From Humulus lupulus (lineage: Eukaryota > Streptophyta > Magnoliopsida > Rosales > Cannabaceae): a stretch of DNA of 64,000 nucleotides. A program made the position numbers and the translations under genes. Positions within the stretch are counted from its first letter, which is position 1, and the number at the start of each line of letters is the position of its first letter. The notes beneath the pieces are model-generated. The model did not search any database. It was not told the DNA's origin and worked only from the letters and a program-made list of their open reading frames with translations. Location of the stretch: contig NC_084794.1 of assembly GCF_963169125.1 (NCBI RefSeq), positions 157,986,858 through 158,050,857 on the forward strand, written 5' to 3'. This document shows, one piece after another, positions 46,630 through 59,043 of this stretch.

Positions 46630-49600
46630 ATGGGACCAAAGAAGAACGCCCCTAAGAGACTGCTGGCAGCTCGTCTTCTCAGCAAGCCAAAGGAAAGGAG
46701 GTGGTCACAGATTCTCCAATCCTCGTTTTTGGTCCAGCCGTGGAGCAGGAGCTCGAGGTGGGGCCCGACACTTTCTTCGAGGCCAAGAAGATCGTCTCGA
46801 AGATCACCAGCCAGGGGAAAGTGAATAAGATATTCCTTTCCCATAATATTGAGATTGGGAGGGGCGCCCTAAACGCCCGACCTCTCCTAAAAGGCGAGCG
46901 GAGCTGCGCGCCGCTCGATGAGGAATACACGGACTGGAGTGATGAGCACTTCAAGGCTGGGGCCTTCCTTCCGCTGGACCAGTACTTCGCGGATTTTCTC
47001 AACTACGTGAAGCTCGCTCCTTTCCAGCTCCCCCCTAACTCCTACCATTTGTTAGCGGGGTTGAGATACTTATTCCTAAAGCAGGAATGGGAGGTCCCCA
47101 CGCCGGCGGACATCCTTTACTTTTTCTGCCTCAAGGCCAGCCCGGAGCAGAGGGGGCGAGGCAACGGGTTCTACTATCTGACCCGTTTTCCAAACACGGC
47201 TGCGGTCATCGAGCTGCTCAGCCACCCCAACGACTTTAAAGACCAGTTCTTCATGTCCAAGGGGTTTCGCAATTGCGAACATCACTATTTCAACTGCCCT
47301 CGTAAGTACCCTTTACTCTTAGCTCGTAAGTTAATTATTGATTAGCTTCCTTTATTAGTTCCTGACTTAGAAACAATCATGCAGCCATTTTCGCGCGGAC
47401 GACCAAGTCTGTGACCCTCAGGGGTCAATACGAAACATTGGCGGGGCTGCCCCCCAGCAAAAAGGACTATCGCCAGCTCGTGTCCGACGAGATGATGCTG
47501 GTGTGCAAGCTAATCTCCCTAGGCCAGACTCTGGCCTTGAGGAGATCGCGAGGCCTTCCTCCAGCTCGCGAGATGAGGCCCATACCTGAGGAGGAGGCCG
47601 AAGGAGAAGAAGAGGACGAGGTGCCCCTCGTGCGGCAGAAGCGGGCGCTAGAGGTCACCCAAGAAACAGACGTGGAGAGGGCCCGGTCCGAAGCAGCAGT
47701 CGGCCCATCCGGGCAAGGTAATCCTTATATGTTTAGGGACTTAGTGTAATGCCCCGGACTCCCTAATGTGGTTTAACGGCTGGATTTGTAGGCCGGGAGG
47801 GCCATAATTTTTTAATTATGCCATTAAATGTGTTTATGCATGTTTATGAGAATTATATTATAATATAATGTTAATTGTGTGCATGTCGATGATATATGTT
47901 GAGACCACATTATGATGTGGGTTTGTTCGAGCTGTTCAACATGAGACAATCGTAGAATATTGATTAGCGGTTTAGTCACAACAGGTTTAAGTGTCAGGAC
48001 TTGGGTTGAGTCTCGGGGTGATTTTGATGATTAGAGTGTTATCGGGTGATAAAGGGTAACGGGATGTGAATTATTGGTGTTTATGATTATTGAGAATAGC
48101 GGGAATTGGAGAGCGTTAATTATGATTAACGAGTTAGGAGGAAAGTACCAAATATGCCCTTGGGAGCCTTTAGAAAGTATTAAATGACCTAGGGGTAAAA
48201 TGGACAATTCACCCCTAGGATAGATATAACCTTTGATAGTTCAGAAAAGTAGTGGAAAACAGAGTATACTTTAGAGCTCTCCCGTACCTTCTTCTCCTCA
48301 CTGTTCTTTGTGGTTTTTGAACCAATTTTGAGGATTCAAGCTTGGGAAGCAAGCCTTGGGAGTTTGGGAGTGTGTTCCACCATTGAAGGCCATCATAAGC
48401 CAAGCTTTGGGTAAGTTTCTAACCATGGTTTTCTCTGGTTTGCTCTGTTTTGGCTTGTTTTGCAGCTGAGATTACTAGGATGAATTCATGGTTTTTGTTG
48501 GGAGTTTTGGCTAGGGTTCCCATGCTTGTGATGTTTGGGTGTGTTAGGATGGTTTTTGGGTTTATTTGGCATCAAGAATAGGCTTTGGAAGCTTAGGAAT
48601 CGAGTTAGAATCGAGGAAGTTGAAGAAGGTCGGTTCAAGGGTGTTTGGGCCTGGAGGTAGCGCTACAGCGCCCACCCTAGGGCGCTATAGCGCTCCTCAG
48701 GAGGCTTTCTGGTGCTTGGGAGGTTCTGTGTAGAGCGCTATGGCGCTAGGGGTTGAGCGCTGTAGCGCTACCCTGTTCCTTCCAAACCCCGTTTTGAGTG
48801 TTTTTAAGGGTTTTTGACTTGGGGTTTCAATCCTTAAGGCTCGGGATCGAATCTACTCACCGTGTGGGCATGTTTCGGGGTCCCGAGGGTGGTGCTTAGG
48901 TTAAGACCCTATTATTGTGGATTCTCATTAATTGAGGTTATAATTGGTTGTGATTAGGTAACCGCTAAGGAACTAAAAGACCGATCGTTCTCAGGGGTCG
49001 TCTTTATCATACTTCTCACTCGAACCTAAGGTAAGAAAACAGTGTACGGATACAGTTGCACCCTGTATAGGTATATGACATGCATGGTTTGATATTGAAG
49101 CATGTTGGTTGATATATGTGAACGTGGATTGCATATTAAATGCTAATGAATGCTGATTACCTGTTTAAGACACTGACTAGTCAGGGACCGACTCTAAAGT
49201 CGATGATCACGCATTGAATGGCTCTATGGAATTAATGCGGGACCGACCCTAAGGTCGAAGAACTTATAAGCGCTTGCCTGGTCTACGACCAGATGTCTAT
49301 AGCCAAGGTATATGACCCCGGTGACCGTTAGTCACGTGGCTAAGGGACGCTGTCCATAGCTTCGACTCTAGAGTCGTGAGGAAGGTTATGTTGATGACTA
49401 ATCACCATGCACCTGTCCTGATCGAACATATGAAAGAATCACTTAACCGTTAAGCCCTGGTGACCCTATCGTCACACGGCTAGAGGGAGTGATGCTCATT
49501 ATTGTGACTTTTGGCTATTGTCACCTACTAGTTGGACTGATAGTTCTGAGTGATTATTACGGTTGTCGTTGATATTATATCATGTCTTATTGTGTTTTCT

Positions 49601-51673
49601 TGTCGGGCCTTGGCTCATGGGTGCTATGTGGTGCAGGTAAAGGGAAGGAAAAGCTTAACCAACCCTGAGTGGAGAGCTTGGGCGACGTTGTGTACATACA
49701 GGGCCGCTTGACCGCCACGGTCAAGGAGTTCTCAGAGGGACTAGGGGTTTACCCTATTTTTTCCGCTTAGGCCGGCGGGGACTGTATATTTGGAACTGTA
49801 GCGACTCTTTTGTATTACGAACTACTTGTAAACATTTTGAAAGGCTCATGAGCAGTTTATTTACCTAATGAAATGTACCCTTTCCTTTTTACTGGTTTTC
49901 TACCTTAACCTGATAATAACACTTAGATCACGTTTTTAACCAAAGGACTCGGGTAGCGGGTCAAATTTCCGGTTCACCGTTCACCGTAACTGTTCTGGGG
50001 TAACTGGGGCGTTACACTTAGATAGGGCCACTGCAGACCTTCGGTTTGCTAGGTTCAATCCCAGCCAACCCGTTCATCGCCATCTAAGTGACCCAGACCG
50101 CGACGTAACCTTACTCCAATGCGTCGACCAGCTCGTGTTGGATTACGAAAGTAGCCGCCCTAGGGGCACTGTAGTCGTAGATAACACCATAGCTTTTAGG
50201 TCAGTCTTTTTTTAGGAGTATGGGACCAATCTTCGATCGTGGCCCTCCCTTCGGGAGGGTATAGTAGCTCTAGGTCTTAGGCAGTACGTAGAAGAGTCTA
50301 GTCCCGAGCCAGATTCGGACCCAGAGCCTCTTCCAGCTTGCGAAGTCGTTATCCTATATTCCCTCGCTGCAACTCCGGGGCCGGTGGTCGTGACCATAGA
50401 TTCCTCCTCTAGCTCGGAGGGTAGGATCCCTTTTAATATATACTTGAGATCTGTTTTCCCTTTTATTTTTGTTGTCTTGCATAAATATTTTTACTTGTAT
50501 ATTAATATTGTCTTTTTTTTGCCAGAGGATATGTCTCAGCCCGGGAGCAACGATCTGCGAGATATGTTCCCTGGAGGGAACCCTTCCTCTGGAGCCTCCA
50601 GGCCCATGGTGAAAAAGCTCCAGCTGGCAAAGAAGGCCATCGAGAGTACCTCTAAGTCCCCTGCAAAGGGGAAAAACCAGGCTCTGGTAGCTCAGGAGAA
50701 AGTGCCTCCGCCCCCTCCTGCAATGAAGATGCCTCCTCCTCCCCCGCGAGTTCCCGACCCTGCTCGGGAAACGGAGGTGCCCCTCGGGACCTTGTCGACC
50801 ACAGCCTCCGAGGTGCGGGTTCCGGCGAATCCTCGGGCTTTGGAGAAGATCCCCGACGTCTTTCGGGGAACGGTCTACGAGACGGCGAGCTACACCGTGG
50901 ACCATTATTACAATGCCGCCGAGAGGGACCTGCGGGCGATCGAGACAAGGAGCTCAGAGAACGTGATGGAGTCTTCACTGGGGATGGCTCTCATGGTAAT
51001 TTGGCCTTGCCATTTGTATTCCTTGCTCATTATGCATCACATGTTTGTTTTTTCCTCTAAGGCAATTGCCTTATCATCTTTTGGTCTTGCAGGGTGCCTT
51101 GGCTCTCCATCGGAGCATATCCCGATCTAGGGCTCGGCTCGAGGATATGAGGGGCGAGCACCAGAAAACTTTGGCTGCCATTAACACTGCCCAAAAGCAG
51201 GAACAGGATGCCAAGGATGCCCTGGCGACTGTGCAAGTTGAGCTGGACGCATCTCGACCTAAGTTGCAGGAGGCCGAGGCTACCAAGGCTGCCCTAGCCG
51301 CCGTGAGGACTGAGCTCGAGGAGGCCAGGGCCGCTCGGGCTGCACTGGACGCCGCGAAAGCCGAGGCCGAGGAGGCCAAGGCCGCCTGGCGACAGAGAGG
51401 GTAGCCTCTAGCTCCTCCATGGAGTCTATGCTATACCATTGCTGGGTCTATAACCCAGATGGTGACTTCTCCTTTCTGGGGGCGGTCGCATGGAACAGCT
51501 TCCTAGAGAAGTTCAAAGCTCGCCTTCAGCAAGAGGCGCCCTCCGAGACTGGGGAGACCTCCGCAGCCGCCGAGCAGGAGGGCGAGGTGGTGACCTCATC
51601 GGAGCAGCCTGGCGCTAGGACTTCTTTTCTTTTTACCATTCGAACACATATTTTTTTTTGTAACTTTGTATGA
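46630..51673 (+). pseudogene. Element D antisense gene, Transposase_28-like, broken
   Basis: After a leader intron (46101-46621), I place exons at 46622-47301, 47385-50420 (containing the solo LTR 47745-50017), 50526-50995 and 51093 onward. Introns have GT-AG ends and the joints keep the frame. The ATG at 46630 is followed by a one-base frameshift near 46655. The domain resembles those of A and B (GAFLPLDQYFADFLNY, APFQLPPNSYHLLAGLRYLF). Removing the solo LTR leaves a continuous frame across the insertion point, so the LTR hit an exon. Other breaks are a TAG near 50213 and a frameshift near 51400. The C-terminal part is an Ala/Glu-rich coiled coil. The acidic EEEAEGEEEDE stretch lies near 47595. 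Confidence 0.75.
47745..50017 (+). mobile_element. Solo LTR, Tekay-like (S3), inside D's antisense gene
   Basis: This 2273-bp LTR begins TGTAATGCCCC and ends GGGCGTTACA, with the TSD CTTAG at 47740-47744 and 50018-50022. AGCGCTA palindromes cluster at about 48655-48770, as in S1. Confidence 0.92.
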
Positions 51674-51774
51674 GGTTTTCTAACCTTGAGACAATTGGCT
51701 TTATCAACTTTTTGTTTCTATGCATTTTGGTAATAGTCTCAGTTTTTGTTGGTGCTGTGATTGATATTTTACGC

Positions 51775-52550
51775 TTTTCTAGGAAAAAACATGCTAACCA
51801 ATTTTGAACCAACTTCTAAGATAAATCCTGGTTGCATCCTGGACATTAATTTAAAAACTTAGTTCGCGTTAATTTTTTATTAATACCTCGTGCTTTTTAA
51901 GAAAAACAACGATCAATCAATTTGAATTAACTTCTAAGTTTTAGGACCTGGTTACATCCAGGACGTTAATTTGAAAACTTAGTTCGCGTTAATTCTTGAT
52001 TAATACCTTGTGCTTTTTAAGAAAAACATCAATCAATCAATTTGAACTAACTTCTAAGTTTTAGGACCTGGTTCATCCAGGACGTTAGTTTGAAAACTTA
52101 GTTCACGTTAATTCTTGATTAATATCTTGTGATTTTTAAGAAAAACACCGATCAATCAATTTGAACTAACTTCTAAGTTTCAGGACGACCTGGTTATATC
52201 CAGGATACGACTTAGTTCGCGTTAATCATTTATCAATATCTCGTGCTTTTTTAAGAAAAACAACGATCAATCGATTTGAATTAACTTCAAGTTTTTTAGA
52301 ACGACTTGGTTATATCCAGGATACGACTTAGTTCGTGTTAATCCTTTATCAATATCTCATGTTTTTTAAGAAAAACATCGATCAATCGATTTGAATCAAC
52401 TTCTAAGCCTTTTAGGACGACCTGGTTGTATCCAGGATACAACTTAGTTCGCGTTAATCCTTTATCAATATCTCGTGTTTTTTAAGAAAAACATCGATCA
52501 ATCGATTTGAATCAACTTCTAAGCCTTTTAGGGCGACCTGGTTGTATCCA
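51775..52550. repeat. About 118-bp minisatellite in element D 3' region
   Basis: The phrase CTTAGTTCGCGTTAAT recurs about every 112-120 bp, near 51858, 51978, 52097, 52211, 52328 and 52443. It comes with 'tttttaagaaaaacatcgatcaatc' blocks and a 'cctggttgtatccagg' hairpin-like element. There are about six to seven copies. It occupies the same place as the unrelated 70-bp array of element B. Confidence 0.85.
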
Positions 52551-52559
52551 GGCACCATA

Positions 52560-52570
52560 TGCCCCCCAAG
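52560..52570 (-). other. Internal polypurine-tract-like site of element D
   Basis: The plus strand reads TGCCCCCCAAG, identical to D's own terminal tract at 45616-45626. It is about 130 bp beyond the pol stop. The B counterpart carries TA in place of TG, matching B's own terminal tract. Confidence 0.6.
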
Positions 52571-52699
52571 TAATTAGGAAATGGTCTTTCGTGGTTACTT
52601 GAGATTACATTCGCAAATATACACAATAATGAAAAAAGATTTAATCCTCATTGCTTAATAAACAAAAAATGGCCTTTCTGAGTAAGCCTTACAAGGGTA

Positions 52700-55600
52700 T
52701 TACTGATCATATTTCTTCAAATGGATGGCGTTCCAAGTCCGTGGAACTGCTTCTCCATTTAGCCGAGCTAACTTGTAGGTTCCTTCCTTTATGACCTCGA
52801 TTACTTGGTATGGCCCTTCCCAGTTTGGTCCCAATACTCCATCTTTGGGATCTCTACTGGCTAAAAAGACTCTCCTGAGGACCAGGTCGCCAATGCTAAA
52901 GGCACGTTTTTCTGACCTTTGAGTTGAAATAACGAGTGATTTTTTGCTGGTAATGCGCGAGCTGAAGCTGCGAATCTTCTCGTCTTTCATCAACCAGGTC
53001 GAGGGACACGCAAAGCAGTTCATGATTGCGGTCCTGGTCATACGCTTGGATTCTATGCGAAGATACCTTTATCTCGACGGGAAGGACTGCCTCACTCCCA
53101 AAAGTTAGGGAGAAAGGAGTATGACCCGTAGGAGTTCGATGCGAGGTCCGGTATGCCCACAGTACCTGGGGGAGTTGTTCTGGCCAAACTCCCTTGGCTT
53201 CGTCCAGTCTCTTCTTAAGGCTCACCTTTAGTGTCTTATTGACGGCCTCAACCTGCCCATTTGCCTGGGGATAGGCCACGAAGGAGAAGCTTTTTACAAT
53301 GTCGTACCTTTCACAGAATTCGGTGAAGAGGTCGCTGTCAAACTGCGTTCCATTGTCTGATACGATTTTCTTTAGCAGCCCAAATCGGCAGATAATGCTT
53401 TTGACCACGAAGTCGAGGACTCTCTTAGAAATGATTGTTGCCAAGGGTTCTGCCTCAACCCACTTGGTGAAGTAGTCAATAGCCACCACCGCGTAACGGA
53501 CCCCTCCCTTTCTAGTAGGGAGGGCGCCAACCAGGTCGATTCCCAAATGGCCACGGGGACGAGATCATCTTTAGCTCGACTGGGGGAGCTTGGGCAACTG
53601 AGGAGAATCGCTGTCACTTGTCACATTTCTTGACGTAAGAGACCGAGTCCTTCGACAGAGTGGGCCAGTAATATCCTTGCCTTAAGAACTTCAGGGCCAA
53701 GCTTTGCCCCCCAGTGTGATCTCCACAAAAACCCTCGTGCACTTCTTGCAAAATGGTCTTTGCTTCACCTGGAAGAACACATCGCAGGAGAGGCAAGGAG
53801 TGCCCACGCCGGTATAATAGACCATCTACCACCGTATATCTTGGAGCTTGGTAAAGTACCCGCCTTGCGTCCTTACGCTCTTCAGGTAACTTTCCTTCGG
53901 TGAGATATTCGAGGATGGGGGTCATCCAGGTTGGTCTGGCGTCGATCATCTAGACCTCTGCCCCAACTTCTATGCTTGGTTTTTCCAAGAACTCCACCGG
54001 TACTAACCCCAAAGTCTCCATCTCCCAGGAGGTAGCGAGCTTTGCGAGGGCTTCTACGTGTGCATTCTGCTCCCGAAGTATCTGCTCGACTGAGCCCCGT
54101 TCGAATGCAGACAGCTCGACTTTTACCTTGGCCAGGTAAGCAGCCATCTTGGTTCCCCGTGCTTGATATTCACCTAGCACCTGGTTTACCACGAGCTGGG
54201 AATCACTGAAGCACTGAACGGAGCTGACCTTCAGCTTCTGGGCCACCCTTAGCCTGGCTAGTAAAGCTTCGTATTCGGCCTCATTGTTGGAAGCCTTGAA
54301 TCCGAGTCTCAACGCCGAGTGGAATCTATGGCCTTCTGGGGATATCAAAATGATTCCAGCCCCGGAGCCATTCTCATTAGATGATCCATCTACGAAGATC
54401 TTCCATGACACCTGGGCCGAGGTGACATGGGGTGAATCTTCCACAAGATCTTCCCGGAATCCTGTGCATTCTGCCACAAAATCAACCAGGGCCTAGCTTT
54501 TTATTGCAGTTTCCGGAGTGTATAAAAACTCGAACTGGCTGAGCTCAATAGCCCATTTCAACAAACGTCCCGATGCTTCAGGTCTTTGCAAAACCTGCCT
54601 TAAATGTTGATCGGTTATGACGTGTATTGAGTGGGATTGGAAATACGGCCTGAGCTTTCGGGAGGCCGTGATGAGACAGAACGCCATTTTTTCCATCAAC
54701 GGATATCGGGACTCAACTCCGAGAAGCCTCTTGCTGATGTAATAGACTGGTTTTTTAACCCGGTCCTCTTCTCAAACCAATACGGCACTAGTTGCATCTT
54801 CTATGACATCTAGGTAAAGGAAAAGAGGCTCTCCTGCCGTTGGTTTTGACAATACGGGCGGCTCGACTAGATGTGCTTTCAGGTCGAGAAAGGCATATTC
54901 GCACTCCTCTGTCCATTCGAACTTCTTATTCCCCCGGAGTAGGTTGTAGAATGGCAGGCACTTGTCGGTGGATTTAGAAATAAACCGATTAAGGGCTGTC
55001 ACCCCTCCTGTCAGGCCTTGAACATCCTTTCGCGATCGAGGTGAGGGCAACTCGAGCAACGACCTGATCTTATCGGGGTTCACCTCGATTCCTCTAGTGT
55101 TGACAATGAAACCCAGGAATTTTCCAGATGCGACCCCGAAAGTGCACTCCTGCGAGTTAAGCCTCATGCCGTACTCTCTTAGTATCTTGAAGCATTCCTC
55201 CAAGTCGAAAACATGGTTATCGGCAGTTTTCGACTTAACAAGCATGTCGTCAACATACACTTCCATGTTCTTCCCGATCTGGTTGGCAAACATCCTGTTC
55301 ACCAATCTCTGGTATGTAGCACCGGCGTTCTTCAACTCGAACGGCATGACCTTATAACAATAGACGTTAGTTGGGGTCATGAAGCTAGTGTGCTCCTGAT
55401 CTGCTGGGTTCATGGCGATCTGATTATAGCCTGAGTACGCATCCATAAAGGACATGAGCTCGTGCCCCGCTGTGGGGTCTACCAATTGGTCGATCCTTAG
55501 CAAGGGAAAACAGTCTTTGGGGCAAGCTTTGTTCAGATCGGAGAAGTTAATGCAGGTCCGCCATTTCCCGTTGGGCTTCGGGACCAACACAGGATTGGCG

Positions 55601-58600
55601 ACCAAGATTGAGAACTTAGCTTTGCTGATAAAGCCGCACTTTTTGAGCCAGGCTACTTCCTCTTCCAGGGCTTCAGCTCGAGTTGTTCCCAGGCGCCTCT
55701 GTTTCTGGGACTTCGCAGGCATGCTCTTATTCAAATGGAGGGTGTGCATGATGGCGCTTGGACTGATTCCCACCATGTCCTCATGTGACCATGCGAACAC
55801 ATCCAGGTTCTCCTGCAGGAACTTGATCAGCTCCGCCTTCCTCTTGCCACGGAGGTTTTTCCCAAGCTTAAACATCCATGAGGGATTCTGTGGATCGATA
55901 TTTACTTCCTCGAGCTCTTCGATAGCTTGGAGCTCGGACTTATCCTCGCCTACTCTGGGGTCAATATCATCACTCAAGATGATATTTTCCCCTTCGTCGC
56001 TCTGAGGTTTTTCAATCTCAGGATTAGGCAAAGGTTCCTGAGATTCCTCTTCTCCACCTTGGACGGTCATCGTTAACTGCCCAGCTTTTAATTTTCCCTT
56101 CATGGAAATGTTGTAGCATTCCCTAGCAGCAAGTTGATCACCACGGACCGTGCATATCCTCGTGGAAGAGGGGAATTTCAGCGTGAGGTGGCGGATGGAG
56201 GTAATGGCTTCAAAAGGCATAAGTGTAGGTCGACCCAAAATGGCATTGTACGCGGCGAGACAGTCGATGACCATAAACTCGAGGAGTTTTGAGACTGTCC
56301 GAGGTCCCTCTCCTAAGGTGATCACCAGCTCGATCGTCCCTATTGCTGCCGACCCTTCTCCAGAGAAACCGTAAAGCATCATGGAAGTTGCTTTCAGCTC
56401 GGCGACAGACAAGCCCATCTTCTCCAGCGTGGACCGGAATAGAAGGTTTATTGAGCTCCCATTATCGACCAGCACTCTCCTAACCCTTCGATTAGCGAGC
56501 TACACTGCTACGACCAGAGGGTCATTATGAGGGAACTGGACGTGGCTGGCATCTTCTTCAGTAAATATGATTGGTTGCCTCTCCAATCGTTGCTTCTTTG
56601 GCAGATGCTGCTCGGGGACGAACTCCACTCCATTATGAGCCTTAAGTTTATTGACGTACCTCTTTTGGGCACCTAGGCTCATGCCAGCCAAATGAGGACC
56701 TCTAGAGATCGTGGAGATTTCTCCTCCTATCACGGGAGGAGGGACGTCCTGATCTACCCGAGACCCGGGCTGACTGACCGGGACTTCCGGAGCTGGATGG
56801 CCTGTGGGAACTCTATTCCATGCATACTGAGCCAAAGTTCCAGCTCTGATGAGAGTTTCGATCTCATCCTTCAGGTGTCTACAGTCATCGCTATTGTGGC
56901 CAATGTCGTTGTGGAACCGGCAAAACTTGGAAGGGTCTCGCTTTCCCTTCTGGTGCTTTAATGGCTCCGGCTTCTTCCAGGGGAGGCGAGCAGAATTTGC
57001 TAGGAAGATGTTCTCCCTAGAGTGGGTGAGCTCCGTATAGGTCGCGTAGACCGGCTTAAATTTTTCTACGGATTTGTTCTTCTTTGGGCCGTGCTAGTTG
57101 CCCTCGCTGCTCCCCTTTCTCTTGCCTCCACCAAACTGGTTATTCTGCGTAACGGTCTAGGTCGCTGTCGCAACCTCCGCTCCTGCTCCAGTGGGCTGTT
57201 TAGGGACCTGGCTGGTCCCTACAGCTGAGGCTTGCGCCTCCTCCAGGTTGATCCATCCCTGGGCCCTATTTAGGAATTCATTTATGGTGCTAACTCCCTT
57301 TCTTTGTATCTCATTCCAGAGTCCCCCCCCCCCCCCGACGAGGATTCCAGTCCTCAAAGCCATGAGCTTGGAGCTGTCATCTACGTCTCTGGCCCGAGCA
57401 GCGACGTTCGCGAATCTGCTCAGGTAAGCCTTCAGAGGCTCATCGAGTTGCTACCGTACGTTTGCCAGGGTGTTGGCCTTGACGCAGGTAGCCTGAGAAG
57501 CTCAGAATGCTCTCTTGAAGTCAGTAGAGAAAGTTTTCCACGAGCTGATTAACTGTTTTTTACTCAGTTTGAACCACTGTTTGGTCGGCCCAGTCAAGGT
57601 GGAGGGAAATATTAAACATCTCAGCTTGGGGCCGATGTTGTGGGCCATCATCAAGGTATTGAACATACCCAGATGATCTGACGGATCCCCGTCTCCGTTG
57701 AATTTGGACAAGTGCGGCATACAGAATCTAGGTGGATACGCCGTCACCGCTATGCTGGGAGCGAAGAGCTTAAGTTCGTCCCCTGAATCATATTCGTCTT
57801 TTTCTTTTTCTGACAGGAGCTTCCTCATTAGCTTCTCCATCTGAGCCAGGCGCTCAAGGGTTTTGTCCTAATTTCCTTGGTTGTTCCGAGGCTGTTCAAC
57901 AGCTCCGGATCCATTGTACATGTTTGGCGGGTTATTGTCCCTCCTATCTTGAGATAGGTTATATGGGACATTCCCGCTGTCGTGTACCTCGGACAGGTCT
58001 TCCCTTGGGCGAGCACAGCTGTCGTTTCCCACCAAGTCTCCTCTTTGGGAGTTTAGACGATCTCGGAGGTCATCCCTCGGGGCGTCTTGAGGACTCTGCG
58101 CAGAGCTCAAGCGTTGGCGCAGGTCTCCGCCAGAAAGGTCACTTCGACGGCTTCCGGTCCAATAGCTCCCATTTGAGAAGCTCGGAGCCCGCCTCTGGGG
58201 AGGAGGATTCAGGACTTCTCTGGGCGCCCTGCTACGATGGGAAGGCCCTGCGAAAGGTGGATTTCTCTTACTGCTCCCATAAGCTGGAATATCTTGAACT
58301 GGCCGAGGAGGAGACGGATATCTTATCGGTGAAGGAGGATGCCTGACCAGGTCCTATCAGGGCAGATTAGGTTAGGTCAGGACTGCTCTGCTCTACCCTC
58401 CGCCGGGTCCTGTGCTCGGCAGTCTGAGTGAGGCGCCGGACGGCTGGCCGGGGCGAGCTGTCGCTGTGAGCCCTCCCCGGATCTCCTTCGCGAGCTCCCT
58501 CGAGCCCTCCTGGGCACACTCGAGGGCGGAAGTGAGCTGGGAGTTGAGGTCCGGACCGATCGGCTATACTGTTGCTCGACCCTAGGTGGTTCCTCAAAAG

Positions 58601-58988
58601 TGGTCTCCTGGTGGTGCGATGTGGGAGTAGAGTTTGATGTCGGGGGTCTGACTGACCGGCGAGGCCTGGACCGATTACCCCGGCGGGACTTATGAGTCTC
58701 GCCTTGCCTCTTTCCGACGTTAGCATCGGTTGTAAGAGGGGGTAGTCGAGCCAACACCTCTCGAATCTGCTGGTTAGCTTTCGCCAGCTGACTCCTTAGC
58801 TGTGCATTCTCCATTTCTTGGCCTATTGGCTGGGGTGCCGAACTTCCAGTGTCATCTTGGCCTATTGGCTGCTTGCCCGGCCGCTGTTGAACCTCAGGGT
58901 TCTGATCATCGGAGATGGCAGCATGATGGGCCTCCTGCCCATCATGTTGGTCCACCTCGTTACCATGTCTTGAGCGAGTGACCACCAT
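52700..58988 (-). pseudogene. Element D gag-pol polyprotein, broken
   Basis: The likely start is MVVTRSRHGNE at 58988. A frameshift separates the N-terminus from the main frame, which runs from about 58110 to 53614 with several in-frame stops (for example at 56476-56478 and 53947-53949). Later frameshifts lie near 53610 and 52900. In order: gag with a CHHC knuckle (CRFHNDIGHNSDDC) near 56920; protease LVDNGSSINLL; RT with [10 protein letters not shown] and YVDDM; a first RNase H that keeps Asp (LYLDV, ITDQHLR); a second RNase H (FVDGSS, NEAEYEAL, CFSDSQLV); integrase with HEGFCGDH and D, D, E in GIDLVG, SDNGTQF and ANGQVEA; and a C-terminus ending NAIHLKKYDQ. A 14-C run at 57323-57336 lies in gag. 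Order and motifs match element B. Confidence 0.9.
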
Positions 58989-59021
58989 GGTTAGGTATTT
59001 GCGATAGCACCAATCTAACAA

Positions 59022-59040
59022 GCTCTCAATGAAAGCACCA
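59022..59040 (-). other. Primer binding site of element D
   Basis: The minus strand reads TGGTGCTTTCATTGAGAGC, 3 nt inside the 5' LTR. It is the same 19-mer as in A and B. Confidence 0.82.
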
Positions 59041-59043
59041 AAC

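Larger units (their letters stand above)
51674..52699. other. Non-coding spacer between antisense gene and pol in element D
   Basis: It holds the 118-bp minisatellite and the internal polypurine tract. There is no credible ORF. Confidence 0.75.
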
